DNA of 56,657 nt from positions 1 through 56,657 of the forward strand of contig NZ_BOOG01000049.1 in the NCBI RefSeq assembly GCF_016863115.1, read 5' to 3'. The translations under genes were made by a program, and so were the position numbers. Numbering within the stretch: the stretch's first letter is position 1; every line of letters starts with the position of its first letter. The notes beneath the pieces are model-generated. The model did not search any database, had not been told where the DNA came from, and saw only the letters and a program-made list of their open reading frames with translations. Below, piece by piece: positions 49,076 to 56,657 of this stretch. This stretch comes from Sphaerimonospora thailandensis (GTDB taxonomy: Bacteria > Actinomycetota > Actinomycetes > Streptosporangiales > Streptosporangiaceae).

Positions 49076-49469
49076 CCGCCAGGGCCCGGAGAGCACGATG
49101 ACCGAGCCGGCGGCGACCGGGCGTTCCATGGCGACTGCTGTACTCGACGTTCCCCGGCACGAGCTGCTGCGACCGGCTGGCCGAACGCAATCGTCCCCGC
49201 GAGACGCCACCGTGCTGACCGTGTCACCCGGGCGTTGGAGGGCTTCTGTGCCCGGTTCGACGGTGAGGACGAAGGAGCCCAGTCTCCACTGATGGTTCTT
49301 CCGGCGAAATATCCCCATAGGTATTTATGGCCGCAAAAACTGCACACAACATATGTCGTGAACGAAAAGTGACCCCGACTGGAGGGTGTCCGTACAGTCG
49401 CTCGGGCATTCTGTATCGGAAACTGCTGATGGAAGACCAGACCGGACCCTGTCGGCGACCGGAGAGTAC
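49076..49469. other. Gap after tetR, mostly without recognisable genes
   Basis: About 390 bp. Holds one short open frame (49098-49292) and remnants too short to assign. The segment 49215-49290 in another frame (VTRALEGFCARF) faintly recalls IS607-type recombinase C-termini, but this is not reliable. Confidence 0.4.
49098..49292 (+). CDS. Short open frame after tetR, possible remnant
   Basis: 64 codons (MTEPAATGRSMATAVLDVPR onward) with GGAGAG 4-6 nt before the ATG. The beginning looks protein-like and the ribosome binding site is good, but the second half is unremarkable and no family is recognised. It may be the 5' remnant of a gene once cotranscribed with tetR, such as an exporter. Confidence 0.3.
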   Translation: MTEPAATGRSMATAVLDVPRHELLRPAGRTQSSPRDATVLTVSPGRWRASVPGSTVRTKEPSLH

Positions 49470-50207
49470 GTGGCAACCCTGAAATACAACAGGCGCGACG
49501 CCGAAAAGCAGCGCCGCCTTGAGCGCGGCAACGCCTGGATCGCCGCGGCCGCTTCCATCGGCGCCGCGACCCTCACTCTGGCCGGCACGATGGCGGGCCT
49601 GTATTTCAGCTCTCACGGAGTCACCAAAGGCCTCACACCGGACATGGAGATATCTCAGGCCGCCGAAAAGACTCAGTGGGCCACTGTGACGGTCACGCCC
49701 GCCACAACGGCCACCGCCGCCATCCCGCCCGAGCCGTCCCCGGAGCCGGCCCCGACGCCGTCCCCGGAGTGGAGTGAGCCGAAGACGCCCTCGGTCTACC
49801 TGGCAGACCTGACCTATGGATGGAGTGAACTCGCTGGATACTCCAGCCGCGGCGCCTACGCCATCAACGGGAAGACCTACGGCCGCAGCATCGGCCTCGC
49901 ACTCGGCGCCGTGGGCCAGACCCAATGGACCGAATATATGATAGACGGCAGCTATCGGACGCTTGAGGCGACCCTGGGAGTGAACGACAAGGACGAAGTC
50001 GACTCGATAGCAGAGTTCGAGATATACGGCGACGGGAGGCTTCTACTCAGGAGGAGAGTCGAATACGCGAAACCGGTGCGGATAAGGGTCGACATTCGGG
50101 ATATTATGAAACTCGAACTCGCCGTCACGCGAATAGCGCCGATTGGCCTGTATTACGACAGATGGACAGGCGGTGCCGTGTTCGGTGACGCGTCGCTCAC
50201 GCAATAG
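49470..50207 (+). CDS. Membrane protein with NPCBM/NEW2-like domain
   Basis: 245 residues. A basic N-terminus (LKYNRRDAEKQRRLERGNAW) precedes one membrane helix (IAAAASIGAATLTLAGTMAG), a Thr/Pro linker, then a β-sandwich with the NPCBM pattern: YLADLTYGWSELAGYSSRGA, INGKTYGRSIGLALGAVGQT, EYMIDGSYRTLEATLGVND, FEIYGDGRLLLRRRVEYAKP. NPCBM domains bind carbohydrate, so an extracytoplasmic sugar- or wall-binding protein is likely. GTG at 49470 with GGAG 5 nt upstream is preferred to GTG 49386, whose GGAGG directly abuts the start. Confidence 0.82.
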   Translation: MATLKYNRRDAEKQRRLERGNAWIAAAASIGAATLTLAGTMAGLYFSSHGVTKGLTPDMEISQAAEKTQWATVTVTPATTATAAIPPEPSPEPAPTPSPEWSEPKTPSVYLADLTYGWSELAGYSSRGAYAINGKTYGRSIGLALGAVGQTQWTEYMIDGSYRTLEATLGVNDKDEVDSIAEFEIYGDGRLLLRRRVEYAKPVRIRVDIRDIMKLELAVTRIAPIGLYYDRWTGGAVFGDASLTQ

Positions 50208-52245
50208 GACAGCCCTCAGTTGGCGCTGATGGAGGCACCCGCAGTGCGATCAGGGCTACGTCGTCCTCCCCGGTCACGGGCATGCCGGCGAGCAGTCCGT
50301 CACAGAACCGGCCCAGGGGCTCACAGGCGAGCGTCTCGGCATACCGCCGCAACCGGTCCAGTCCCCGATCGAGATTCTCTTCCCTGTGCTCGATGAGGCC
50401 GTCGGTGTAGAGCAGCAACGTGCTACCCGGTGGCAATGGTTCGACGGCGCTGGTCCACGGCAGGTCCTGTAACAACAGGCCGAGGAGGAGATTGTCCGCC
50501 TCCAGCAGGAAGTGGCCGGCACCGTCGTGTGTGACCAGCAACGGCGGCGGATGCCCGGCCACCGCGTAGGTCAGCCGCCACCCGCCGTCCGCACCCTCTT
50601 CGAGGCGCCCCAGCACGCAGGTCACGGTGGTCGTCTCACTGTTCAAGGTCTCGAGGGCGGTGTCCAGGCGGTGCAGGATCTCCCCCGGGGGTTCGTTGCG
50701 GTCGACGGCCAGCGCCCGGACCATGTTCCGCACCTGGCTCATCCAGATAGCGGCGGCCAGGTCGTGCCCGGCCACGTCTCCGATGGCCACCTCCACGGCA
50801 CCACCGGGCAGCACGAACGCGTCGTACCAGTCCCCGCCGATCTCCGCGGCGGCCGGGCTCGCCTGGTAGCGGGCGGCGAGCTCCAGTCCGGGGACGTGCG
50901 GCGGTTCGGCGAGCAGGCTGTGCTGCAGGGCCAGCGCCACCCGCTGGGTGCGCCGGAACCGCAGAGCCTTGCCGAGGGCGTCGTGCGTGTGGTCGAGGAT
51001 CTGCCCCATCAGATCGGCGTCGGCCGGATCGATCGGCGGCCGGTTCCCGCAGGTGGCGGCGACCACCACGGCCGCCACCTCGCCATGGGCGACGACCGGA
51101 ATGATCGCCAGGCTGTGCGCCTTGGCCTCGATCATCCACTCCCCGGCCCTGGCGTCGGAGCCAGGTGGGGGATGTCCCGGGGGGAAGGACAGGTAGCCGG
51201 GCCGGCGTTGCCGTACCGCGCGCATGAACTCACCGTCGGCGGGGTGGTGCGCCTTCTGGCGGCGCGGCAGTCCCGGCAGTCCAGGGCGCGCGGCGATGGC
51301 GATGCGCTCGGTGACGAGCACATCCGAGAGGCCGCCGGCGAGCTCGGGGAGCAGGTGGATGTGGCAGGCGTCGGCGAGCTCCAGGACGATCACATCGGCC
51401 AGCGCCTGGCACATCTCCTCCAGATCCGTGATGTCCGCCACAGCGACGGCGGCGCGGTCGAGAAGCTTGCGGCGCCGCTCCTCCTGCCACTCCTGCTCGA
51501 TGTCGGTCGCGGCGCCCACCCACTCGACGACGGCGCCTTCCTTGCACACGGGCACGGCCCGCATCCGGAAATGCCGGTAGGTGCCGTCGAGGACGCGAAC
51601 GCGGAAGACCAGCTCCAACAGCGCGGGCACCTCTTCGGCGGCCCAAACCCAGGTGCTCAGGGTCGGCGCGCGATCCTCGGGGTGGACCGCCTGCAGCCAT
51701 CCATAACCGCGATACTCCTCCCGTGTCTGCCCGGTCAACCTCCTCCAGTCCGGGCTCACCTCTCTGAACCTGCCGTTGGGATCGCTCGCCCACACGGTGT
51801 GCGCGTTGACCCACAGCAGGCTCTGGTAGCGGCGCAGGAGACGGCGCTGCTCCCGTGCCAGGGTGCGCATCCGCCTGGTGGCGACGAACTGTTCCGTGAC
51901 CTCCACGATCATCTGCAGCACTCCGCTCGCACCGCCGGGGAGAGGGATCTTCGAGAGGCTGTAGTGAAAGAAGCGCTCCTGCGATCCGCCCGAGGGAGCG
52001 GCCACCCTCGCGGAGGCATGCTCTCGCCGTACGGCCTCACCGGTTTCCAGGACCCGATCGAACGACAGAAGGGAGTCCTGCTGCAGGAGATTGCTGAACG
52101 CCTCGCGGACCGGCATCCCGATGAGCCGGTCGCCGAACATCGCCCGCATGGCGTCGTTCAGGTACACCAGGCGGTGGTCCTTTCCGGTGGTGACCAGCAC
52201 CCCGACCGGCGCCGGGTCGAACACCTCCAGCGGAAGGCCGTTCAT
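50197..52245 (-). CDS. SpoIIE-type PP2C phosphatase with PAS and GAF domains
   Basis: 682 residues. Two PAS domains (PAPVGVLVTTGKDHRLVYLN; and VWASDPNGRFREVSPDWRRL with a PAC segment RVRVLDGTYRHFRMRAVPV), a GAF domain (about 275-450) and the C-terminal SpoIIE/PP2C domain: GGDWYDAFVLPGGAVEVAIG, DVAGHDLAAAIWM, YAVAGHPPPLLV, LLLYTDGLIEHRE, DDVALIALRV. Such proteins dephosphorylate anti-sigma-factor antagonists in partner-switching networks typical of Streptomyces-like bacteria. No kinase-like RsbW domain is fused. ATG 52245 with GGGGAAG 2 nt upstream. Tail overlaps the NPCBM gene by 11 bp. Confidence 0.93.
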   Translation of the reverse strand: MNGLPLEVFDPAPVGVLVTTGKDHRLVYLNDAMRAMFGDRLIGMPVREAFSNLLQQDSLLSFDRVLETGEAVRREHASARVAAPSGGSQERFFHYSLSKIPLPGGASGVLQMIVEVTEQFVATRRMRTLAREQRRLLRRYQSLLWVNAHTVWASDPNGRFREVSPDWRRLTGQTREEYRGYGWLQAVHPEDRAPTLSTWVWAAEEVPALLELVFRVRVLDGTYRHFRMRAVPVCKEGAVVEWVGAATDIEQEWQEERRRKLLDRAAVAVADITDLEEMCQALADVIVLELADACHIHLLPELAGGLSDVLVTERIAIAARPGLPGLPRRQKAHHPADGEFMRAVRQRRPGYLSFPPGHPPPGSDARAGEWMIEAKAHSLAIIPVVAHGEVAAVVVAATCGNRPPIDPADADLMGQILDHTHDALGKALRFRRTQRVALALQHSLLAEPPHVPGLELAARYQASPAAAEIGGDWYDAFVLPGGAVEVAIGDVAGHDLAAAIWMSQVRNMVRALAVDRNEPPGEILHRLDTALETLNSETTTVTCVLGRLEEGADGGWRLTYAVAGHPPPLLVTHDGAGHFLLEADNLLLGLLLQDLPWTSAVEPLPPGSTLLLYTDGLIEHREENLDRGLDRLRRYAETLACEPLGRFCDGLLAGMPVTGEDDVALIALRVPPSAPTEGCPIA

Positions 52246-52481
52246 TTCTTCCCCGTGGGTAACGCCATTACCACATTCCTCCGTCGCACCATGGCATCGG
52301 CGACGAATGCAATCCCCCAACAAGCCCCAAATAGGAAATATATGTGCAAATCGCCGAAGTCGCACGCGTCGGTGGAACAGCTTCTCCACATATGGGGCTC
52401 TCCGCGCCCCGCTGACTCCGAGAGGTCGCACGCCCCGACGTTGTCGTAGGCCATCGGTACGCTGCCTGCGAGGAGATGGTA

Positions 52482-53597
52482 ATGGTGCGGATTACTCGGG
52501 CGCAGTCGCTCACCCTGCGGATGGCCGGCCTGCTGTTGCGCGACCGGCATCACGACATGGACCGGCCGGCCGACGTGGCCGGGGTGGTGACCTGGCTCGG
52601 CGCGATGCAGGCGCAGGACCTGGCCAGCGGCCTGTGGTCGTTCGGCGTACGCCTGCCGGGATACACCGTCAGCGACGTGACCGCCGCGCTGGAGCGGCGC
52701 GAGGCGCTGCGCACCTGGCCGATGCGCGGCACCATTCACTTCGTTCCGCCGCGGGACGCCCACTGGATGCTCGACCTGATGGGCTCGCGGGCACTGGCGG
52801 GTGCGGCGAAGCGTCGCGAGTTCCTTGGGCTGAGTGAGGAGGTCGCCGAACGAGCGGTGGAGGTGCTGGGCGCGGCACTGGCCGGCGGTGGCCGGCTGAC
52901 CCGGTCACAATGCGTCACCGTGCTCACCGACAAGGGCATCGAAGCCGACGGCCAGCGCGGCTACCACCTGCTGTGGTACGCCAGCCAGCGCGGCGTGCTG
53001 TGCATCGCCCCGAACATCGGCAACGAGCAGAGCTTCGTGCTGCTCGACGAGTGGGTCCCCGACCCGCACCGGCCCGACCGCGACGAGGCACTGGCCACCA
53101 TCGCACTGCGATACTTCCGCGGCCACGGGCCGACCACGAGGCAGGATTTCGCCGGCTGGACCGGGCTGACCATGGCCGACGCCAAGCGCGGCATCGCGGC
53201 GGCAGGCGACCGACTGGCCGGTGTGACCGTCGACGGCGTCGAGATGTACCTGGAACCGGCGCTGCTCGACGCCGCACCATCCGCGGTGGACGGCCGCGAG
53301 GTCCTCGTGCTGCCGGGGTTCGACGAGTACCTGCTGGGCTACAAGGACCGTACGCTCATGCTCGCCGACGAGCACAAACCGGCCATCATTCCCGGCAACA
53401 ACGGCATATTCCAGGCGACAGTGGTATGCGACGGCCGGGTCGTCGGCACCTGGAAGCGGTCACTTACCAAGACCAAGGTGCAGATCACAGTCCAACCGCT
53501 CGTGCCGCTGGGCAAGGCCGAGCGGGCGAAAATCGGGCAGGCGTTCGAAGAGTACGCGCGCTTCGTGGACCGTACGCCCGAGGTGCGCCTACCGTAA
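52482..53597 (+). CDS. Winged-helix DNA-binding protein, AlkZ/YcaQ-like
   Basis: 371 residues, HTH_42 family. It has the tandem winged-helix layout with GVVTWLGAMQAQDLASGLWS, which holds the QxQ motif used by AlkZ/YcaQ-type DNA glycosylases that unhook interstrand crosslinks; further LRTWPMRGTIHFV, FRGHGPTTRQDFAGWTGL, PGFDEYLLGYKDR and IIPGNNGIFQATVV, standard for the family. Whether this member is a glycosylase is not shown. ATG 52482 is chosen because AGGAG lies 6 nt upstream, while ATG 52476 abuts it. Confidence 0.88.
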   Translation: MVRITRAQSLTLRMAGLLLRDRHHDMDRPADVAGVVTWLGAMQAQDLASGLWSFGVRLPGYTVSDVTAALERREALRTWPMRGTIHFVPPRDAHWMLDLMGSRALAGAAKRREFLGLSEEVAERAVEVLGAALAGGGRLTRSQCVTVLTDKGIEADGQRGYHLLWYASQRGVLCIAPNIGNEQSFVLLDEWVPDPHRPDRDEALATIALRYFRGHGPTTRQDFAGWTGLTMADAKRGIAAAGDRLAGVTVDGVEMYLEPALLDAAPSAVDGREVLVLPGFDEYLLGYKDRTLMLADEHKPAIIPGNNGIFQATVVCDGRVVGTWKRSLTKTKVQITVQPLVPLGKAERAKIGQAFEEYARFVDRTPEVRLP

Positions 53598-53626
53598 GCC
53601 GCCATCCGGCCGGCCTCCGGGATCGG

Positions 53627-54100
53627 TCACGCCTGTGCTCGTTGGCACACCCAGCCCTCGGGAATCCGGCCTGACGCGATGAAACGCTGGAGGTGATCGG
53701 TCGCTTCGGGCGTCAGCACCGCGTCAGCCTGCGGGTAGATGATCGGCTCCTCTTTGGAGTTGTGCTGCTCCAGCCGCCCGAGCAGCTCAGCGCACAACCC
53801 CCGCAACGGGACCGCCGCGACGCCCTTGCCCATCTCGGCGTCCAGCCGGTCCATCGTCTGCCAGATCTCACCGTGCTCGCGCAACATGACGAAGACCGGC
53901 GCCATCATGCCCGCCTCCCGCAACGGCGGGAACAGGAACTCCTCTTCGAGGTAGATGTGGCGGCGCAGCCCCTCCATCGCGCGCTTCAGCGGCGCGGTGT
54001 CCTCTCCGCCCTCCGCCAGACCTTCGATGAAGGTTTCGATTCCCTCGTCGATCTCGCGATGTTCCCGCTCCAGCGCCGACGACAGTGTCCCGCTCTCCAC
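53627..54100 (-). CDS. Hemerythrin domain protein
   Basis: 157 residues, four-helix bundle with the hemerythrin HHE ligands: LEREHREIDEGIE, RRHIYLEEEFLFPPL, LREHGEIWQTMD and LEQHNSKEEPIIYP. These His and Glu/Asp positions should bind a di-iron centre for oxygen, NO or peroxide sensing or storage. GTG start with AAGGAG 5 nt upstream. Monocistronic; AT-rich sequence at 54170-54200 is its probable promoter region, without a confident -35/-10. Confidence 0.93.
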   Translation of the reverse strand: MESGTLSSALEREHREIDEGIETFIEGLAEGGEDTAPLKRAMEGLRRHIYLEEEFLFPPLREAGMMAPVFVMLREHGEIWQTMDRLDAEMGKGVAAVPLRGLCAELLGRLEQHNSKEEPIIYPQADAVLTPEATDHLQRFIASGRIPEGWVCQRAQA

Positions 54101-54240
54101 GCGATCTCCTTCGGCTACCGGTGTCCCCGATGCTCCTCGGCTGTCCAGGCTCGACTTTCACCCACCCTACTGGTTTTTACAACAAGATTTGGATAAAAAC
54201 GCGCACAAGAGAGCCGAAGAGCGCGCCGACCGTCCGTCGA

Positions 54241-54846
54241 TCAGCGATCGCGCCGGCGCCGGGCCTTGCCGCTCACTCCGCCGAACAGCGCCAGGCCCTT
54301 CACGACGACCACCGGCGCCGACGGGTCGACGTCCGGGCTGCCGTGCACGTCGAAGCCGCCGAAGACGCCGACACCATGGCAGCGCACCTCCACCCCCTCA
54401 GGCAGGATGATCTCGGCCCCGCCGAAGATCGCATTGACCGTGATCTCGATCTCTTTCGCCTCGAATTCGGCGTCGGTCAGGTCGAATCGCATGCCGCCGA
54501 AGAGGGCCAGCGCCCTGGTCTTCCGTCGTACCCGCCAGCGGCCCCTGCGATCGGCCCCGCCGAAGATGGCGACGATGTTCTCGGGCTCGGAACTCGCACC
54601 CGGCGCGTAGGAAACCGGGCTCGCCGCCGGGCGGGGCCGGTCGACCTGCAGGTCATGGGTGAGGACCTCGAGCTCCCCCACGGTCTTGGCCTGGTAGAGG
54701 CTGTCCAGGCGCTCGGAGTACTCCTCGTGGCTCAGCTGACCGGTGCTCAGGGCTTCACCCAGCAGGGCGGCGATCTGCTCCCTGTTGCTGTCCGAGGCGC
54801 GCAGGTGCGACATCTGGGAGTCCCTGCGTGAAGGGGGATTTTCCAT
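54241..54846 (-). CDS. DUF1707 and LiaF-like C-terminal domain protein
   Basis: 201 residues. N-terminal DUF1707: HLRASDSNREQIAALLGEAL, TGQLSHEEYSERLDSLYQAK, TVGELEVLTHDL. C-terminal cell-wall-active-antibiotic-response fold with repeated FGG turns: VAIFGGADRRGRWRV, LALFGGMRFDLTDAEF, AIFGGAEIILPEGVEV, GVFGGFDVHG. No membrane segment is evident. Similar modules accompany envelope-stress regulation. Start ambiguous: ATG 54846 (used) or ATG 54813 (MSHLRASD), which begins directly at the domain. Confidence 0.88.
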   Translation of the reverse strand: MENPPSRRDSQMSHLRASDSNREQIAALLGEALSTGQLSHEEYSERLDSLYQAKTVGELEVLTHDLQVDRPRPAASPVSYAPGASSEPENIVAIFGGADRRGRWRVRRKTRALALFGGMRFDLTDAEFEAKEIEITVNAIFGGAEIILPEGVEVRCHGVGVFGGFDVHGSPDVDPSAPVVVVKGLALFGGVSGKARRRRDR

Positions 54847-54955
54847 GCTGGCCACGATAGTTCTCATTCGCCTCGACGGGGAGACCAGCAAGGTGACGCC
54901 GCTTACGACACCATTCCCCCGACCTGCCGGGCGGGAGCAGGGCGGACGCGGCCCC

Positions 54956-55102
54956 ATGTTCGTGTGGGGTTCCGCCCGTCGCGGCGTGCCGCCCCAGGTC
55001 AACGTCATCGGGACGCTGATGTTCGTCATGACCGTCGTCGTCGTGCTCGTCGGTCAGATGGTGGCGCGCCGCCGCGACCGCTGGATCCTGGGGATGCGAT
55101 AG
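54956..55102 (+). pseudogene. C-terminal fragment of a PotC-like ABC permease
   Basis: 48 codons MFVWGSARRGVPPQVNVIGT then LMFVMTVVVVLVGQMVARRR, ending GMR-TAG. This is the recognisable end of spermidine/putrescine-type permeases (RxGVxPxxNxIxT followed by the last membrane helix). The remaining ~220 residues of a permease are missing upstream, where the DUF1707 gene lies on the other strand. Its 3' end overlaps the methyltransferase gene tail to tail. Confidence 0.75.
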
Positions 55103-55821
55103 ACGGATACGTGGGAACGCGACTCGGCGGTGAACTCGGCGCCGGTCCAGTCCGCGTGTCTGCTCTCCAGCTCGAACCCGGCCAGCTGGGCCATGAGGTC
55201 GAGCTCGGACGGCCAGATGTAGCGGTGCGGAGTGCGGAACAGCCGAGCCTGGCCGCTCTCGTCGAACGTGAAATGGTGCGACACGACCTGTTGGCGCAGC
55301 ACGTCGTAGGTGTCCAGACCGATGTAGCCGGGCTCCGAAGACCAGACCGCGGCCTGCTGACCCGGCGGAAGCTTGCGCAGCTCGGGCACCCAGAGCTCGA
55401 TCACGAACCGGCCGCCCGGGGTGAGATGGCGAGCCGCGTTGCGGAAGCAGGCGACCTGCTCGGCCTGGGTGAGCAGGTTGGCGATCGTGTTGTAGACGAG
55501 GAAGACGAGTGCGTACTTCCCCGGGGCGGCGGCGGTCGCCATGTCGCCGACGATCACTGGGATCGTCGCTTCGTCCGCCTTCGTCCGCAGTCGGTCGATC
55601 ATCGGCGGTGACAGCTCGATGCCGGTGACCGGCACCCCTCGCTCGGCGAGCGGGACCGCCACGCGGCCGGTCCCGATGGCGAACTCGAGAGCTCGCCCGT
55701 CGCCCGCGAGCTCGGCGAGGCGGTCCACGGCCGGCCCCAACACATCGGGCGCGAACATGCCGGTGCCCGGCGTGTCATAACGCCGAGCGGCGTCGACGTT
55801 CCAGATCTCCTCCTGACGCAT
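55054..55821 (-). CDS. Class I SAM-dependent methyltransferase
   Basis: 255 residues. Motif I ALEFAIGTGRVAVPLAERG, acidic loop VTGIELSPPMIDRLR, motif II region PVIVGDMATAA and post-motifs RHLTPGGRFVIELWVP identify a small-molecule type methyltransferase (Methyltransf_25-like). Substrate unknown. The start MRQEEIWNVDAARRYDTP is where family similarity begins; the frame is open further upstream. Its last 49 bp overlap the PotC-like fragment on the other strand, suggesting the 3' end may have been created by the same rearrangement. Confidence 0.88.
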   Translation of the reverse strand: MRQEEIWNVDAARRYDTPGTGMFAPDVLGPAVDRLAELAGDGRALEFAIGTGRVAVPLAERGVPVTGIELSPPMIDRLRTKADEATIPVIVGDMATAAAPGKYALVFLVYNTIANLLTQAEQVACFRNAARHLTPGGRFVIELWVPELRKLPPGQQAAVWSSEPGYIGLDTYDVLRQQVVSHHFTFDESGQARLFRTPHRYIWPSELDLMAQLAGFELESRHADWTGAEFTAESRSHVSVYRIPRIQRSRRRATI

Positions 55822-55893
55822 GCCGCCAACGATCGCCGCGGGCCGTACGGACCGTCCACCGATTTTCCGACAGCTCAAGCTCCAACTCGTCGG

Positions 55894-56187
55894 TCATACG
55901 CCGTCCTCCGTCCACAGCGCGTTCGCCTCGGCATAGGTGAGCACCCCGCGGGAGAAACCGAACGTGCCGTGCTCCGCGAGCTCCCGCCCCGCGGCGAGAG
56001 TGGCGCTGAGCGCAGCCCGCGCCAGCGCCGACCCAAGGCTGATGCGCCGGGCACCGGCGGCGGCGAGCTCGGCCACGGTCACCCCGGGCGAGCTGCCCGC
56101 GAGCACGTTGACCGGCCGGCCGACCGCCGCGCAGACGGCCCTGACCGCGTGTCCTCGGTATGCGTCACTTCCGCTCGATTCCGTCAT
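55894..56187 (-). pseudogene. C-terminal fragment of a PEP mutase/isocitrate lyase-family enzyme
   Basis: 97 codons. PVNVLAGSSPGVTVAELAAA, GARRISLGSALARAALSA and GTFGFSRGVLTYAEANAL are the last ~75 residues of ICL/PEPM-family proteins (pattern PVNVL...TVAEL..LGVRRVSVG). The (α/β)8 barrel with the catalytic and metal-binding residues, about 170-200 residues, is missing; the first ~25 residues do not fit the family. An ATG at 56187 exists, but the product could not be an active enzyme. Confidence 0.75.
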
Positions 56188-56266
56188 ATCCAGGATCGCC
56201 CGGACGGCCGACGAGACCCATCGACCATGGCCAGAGAAATGTTCGGCGCAGGCCGGATAAGAGGCA

Positions 56267-56647
56267 TCAGGCAGCGGGGCGCACCTCCACGTCGCCGATC
56301 CCGGCGCGCACGTGGAGTTCGATGGTGGGCGCGTCGGACGTCCCGGTCACCTCGGGCTCGAGCACCCGGTCGAATCGGACGCCCGTACCGTCCTCGACCC
56401 TGTGGCCGATCTTCACCTCGCCCAGCCGGGCGTACCCGTGCACCTCCACCCGCGCGGTCGCCGGCACGATCACCGTGAGCTGCCCGACCGACACCGACGC
56501 GTTGAACCTGACCCGGGCGCCGGGCCCGAGAGCGAGGTCGCTCAGGTCGAGCCGGCCCTCGCCCACGCTCACCGCGTAGTCCCCGATCTGGACCGCGCCG
56601 ACGGGGTGCCAGACGAAGCGGCCCGTTTTCTTGGGGATGCCGTTCAT
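56267..56647 (-). CDS. LiaF/PspC-type C-terminal β-domain protein, possibly partial
   Basis: 126 residues from the ATG at 56647. GAVQIGDYAVSVGEGRLDLS, NASVSVGQLTVIVPATARVE, VHGYARLGEVKIG, GIGDVEV: repeated short β-strands as in the C-terminal domain of PspC/LiaF-type envelope-stress membrane proteins. The frame is open past the ATG to the window end, so the membrane-spanning N-terminus may lie outside and the true start is unknown. Confidence 0.65.
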   Translation of the reverse strand: MNGIPKKTGRFVWHPVGAVQIGDYAVSVGEGRLDLSDLALGPGARVRFNASVSVGQLTVIVPATARVEVHGYARLGEVKIGHRVEDGTGVRFDRVLEPEVTGTSDAPTIELHVRAGIGDVEVRPAA

Positions 56648-56657
56648 CGTCGATCGC

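Noticed and set aside
49215-49290. VTRALEGFCARF in one frame, resembling IS607 recombinase C-termini
   Set aside because: Only about 12 residues fit, with stops on both sides; too short to claim a mobile element.
40953-49469. Search for a duplicated tRNA-Arg 3' end marking an island boundary
   Set aside because: No second copy of GGTTCGAATCCTGCCGG was noticed within the window, so an integrated element with att sites is not supported.
54150-54200. AT-rich stretch before the hemerythrin gene as a SigB-type promoter
   Set aside because: GTTTTT is present on the minus strand but no GGGTAT-like -10 follows at the required spacing.

Overview
The window is high-GC actinobacterial DNA. GTG and TTG starts are common, the third codon position is strongly G/C, and the core gene order resembles the Mycobacterium tuberculosis Rv0991c-Rv1011 neighbourhood (ruc, 5-FCL, galU, glp, sepX, pmt, rsmI, metG, tatD, ksgA, ispE). 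Gene content, including SepX, an SCO5389-family protein, secreted V8-like proteins and a SpoIIE phosphatase with PAS and GAF domains, suggests a filamentous actinomycete, most likely Streptosporangiales. The genus cannot be fixed from the sequence alone.

Layout, left to right. (1) 1-3,900: the tail of one and two complete tandem copies of a secreted trypsin/V8-like protein whose canonical catalytic serine motif is not visible; a CRP-type palindrome precedes the last copy. (2) 3,931-20,000: conserved core genes (ABC-F ATPase, ispE, rsmA, tatD, metG, two divergent glycosyltransferases, rsmI, pmt), interrupted by a FrnE-like fragment, an antitoxin-like frame fused to tatD, and an AbiEi/DUF559-type gene bracketed by two ~65-bp palindromic repeats. 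(3) 20,047-21,433: divergent MerR/DUF4188 pair and a GNAT. (4) 21,444-28,177: a seven-gene minus-strand signalling operon: NfeD-like lipoprotein, then two successive vWA + PP2C phosphatase + protein kinase triads (TerY-P type). (5) 28,735-40,800: tRNA-Ala(CGC), sepX, GNAT, mog, moaC, glp, galU, 5-FCL, K+/H+ antiporter, a CIRCE-controlled ruc homologue, MTA phosphorylase, SAF/CpaB-like protein, an M15 peptidase and a proline-rich membrane protein. (6) 40,953-49,469: accessory region beginning at tRNA-Arg(CCT): AlbA_2/Schlafen-type ATPase, DUF4143 ATPase, and a resistance operon of primary-like sigma factor, Vat-type streptogramin A acetyltransferase, Vgb-type streptogramin B lyase and DUF5701 protein, divergent from a TetR regulator with paired operators over a near-consensus promoter. 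(7) 49,470-56,657: membrane NPCBM protein, SpoIIE phosphatase, AlkZ-like winged-helix protein, hemerythrin, DUF1707/LiaF-like protein, methyltransferase, and fragments of a PotC-like permease and a PEP-mutase-like enzyme.

Functional reading. Two accessory systems stand out. The sigma-vat-vgb-DUF5701 operon would inactivate both components of a streptogramin mixture and appears repressed by the adjacent TetR protein, with a sigma factor as its first gene. The duplicated vWA/PP2C/kinase operon looks like a reversible-phosphorylation switch linked to the membrane by a lipoprotein and a tail-anchored kinase; most of its junctions are start-stop overlaps, so it is probably made as a unit. The core part shows the usual grouping of cell-division (Glp, SepX), molybdenum-cofactor, UDP-glucose and protein O-mannosylation genes.
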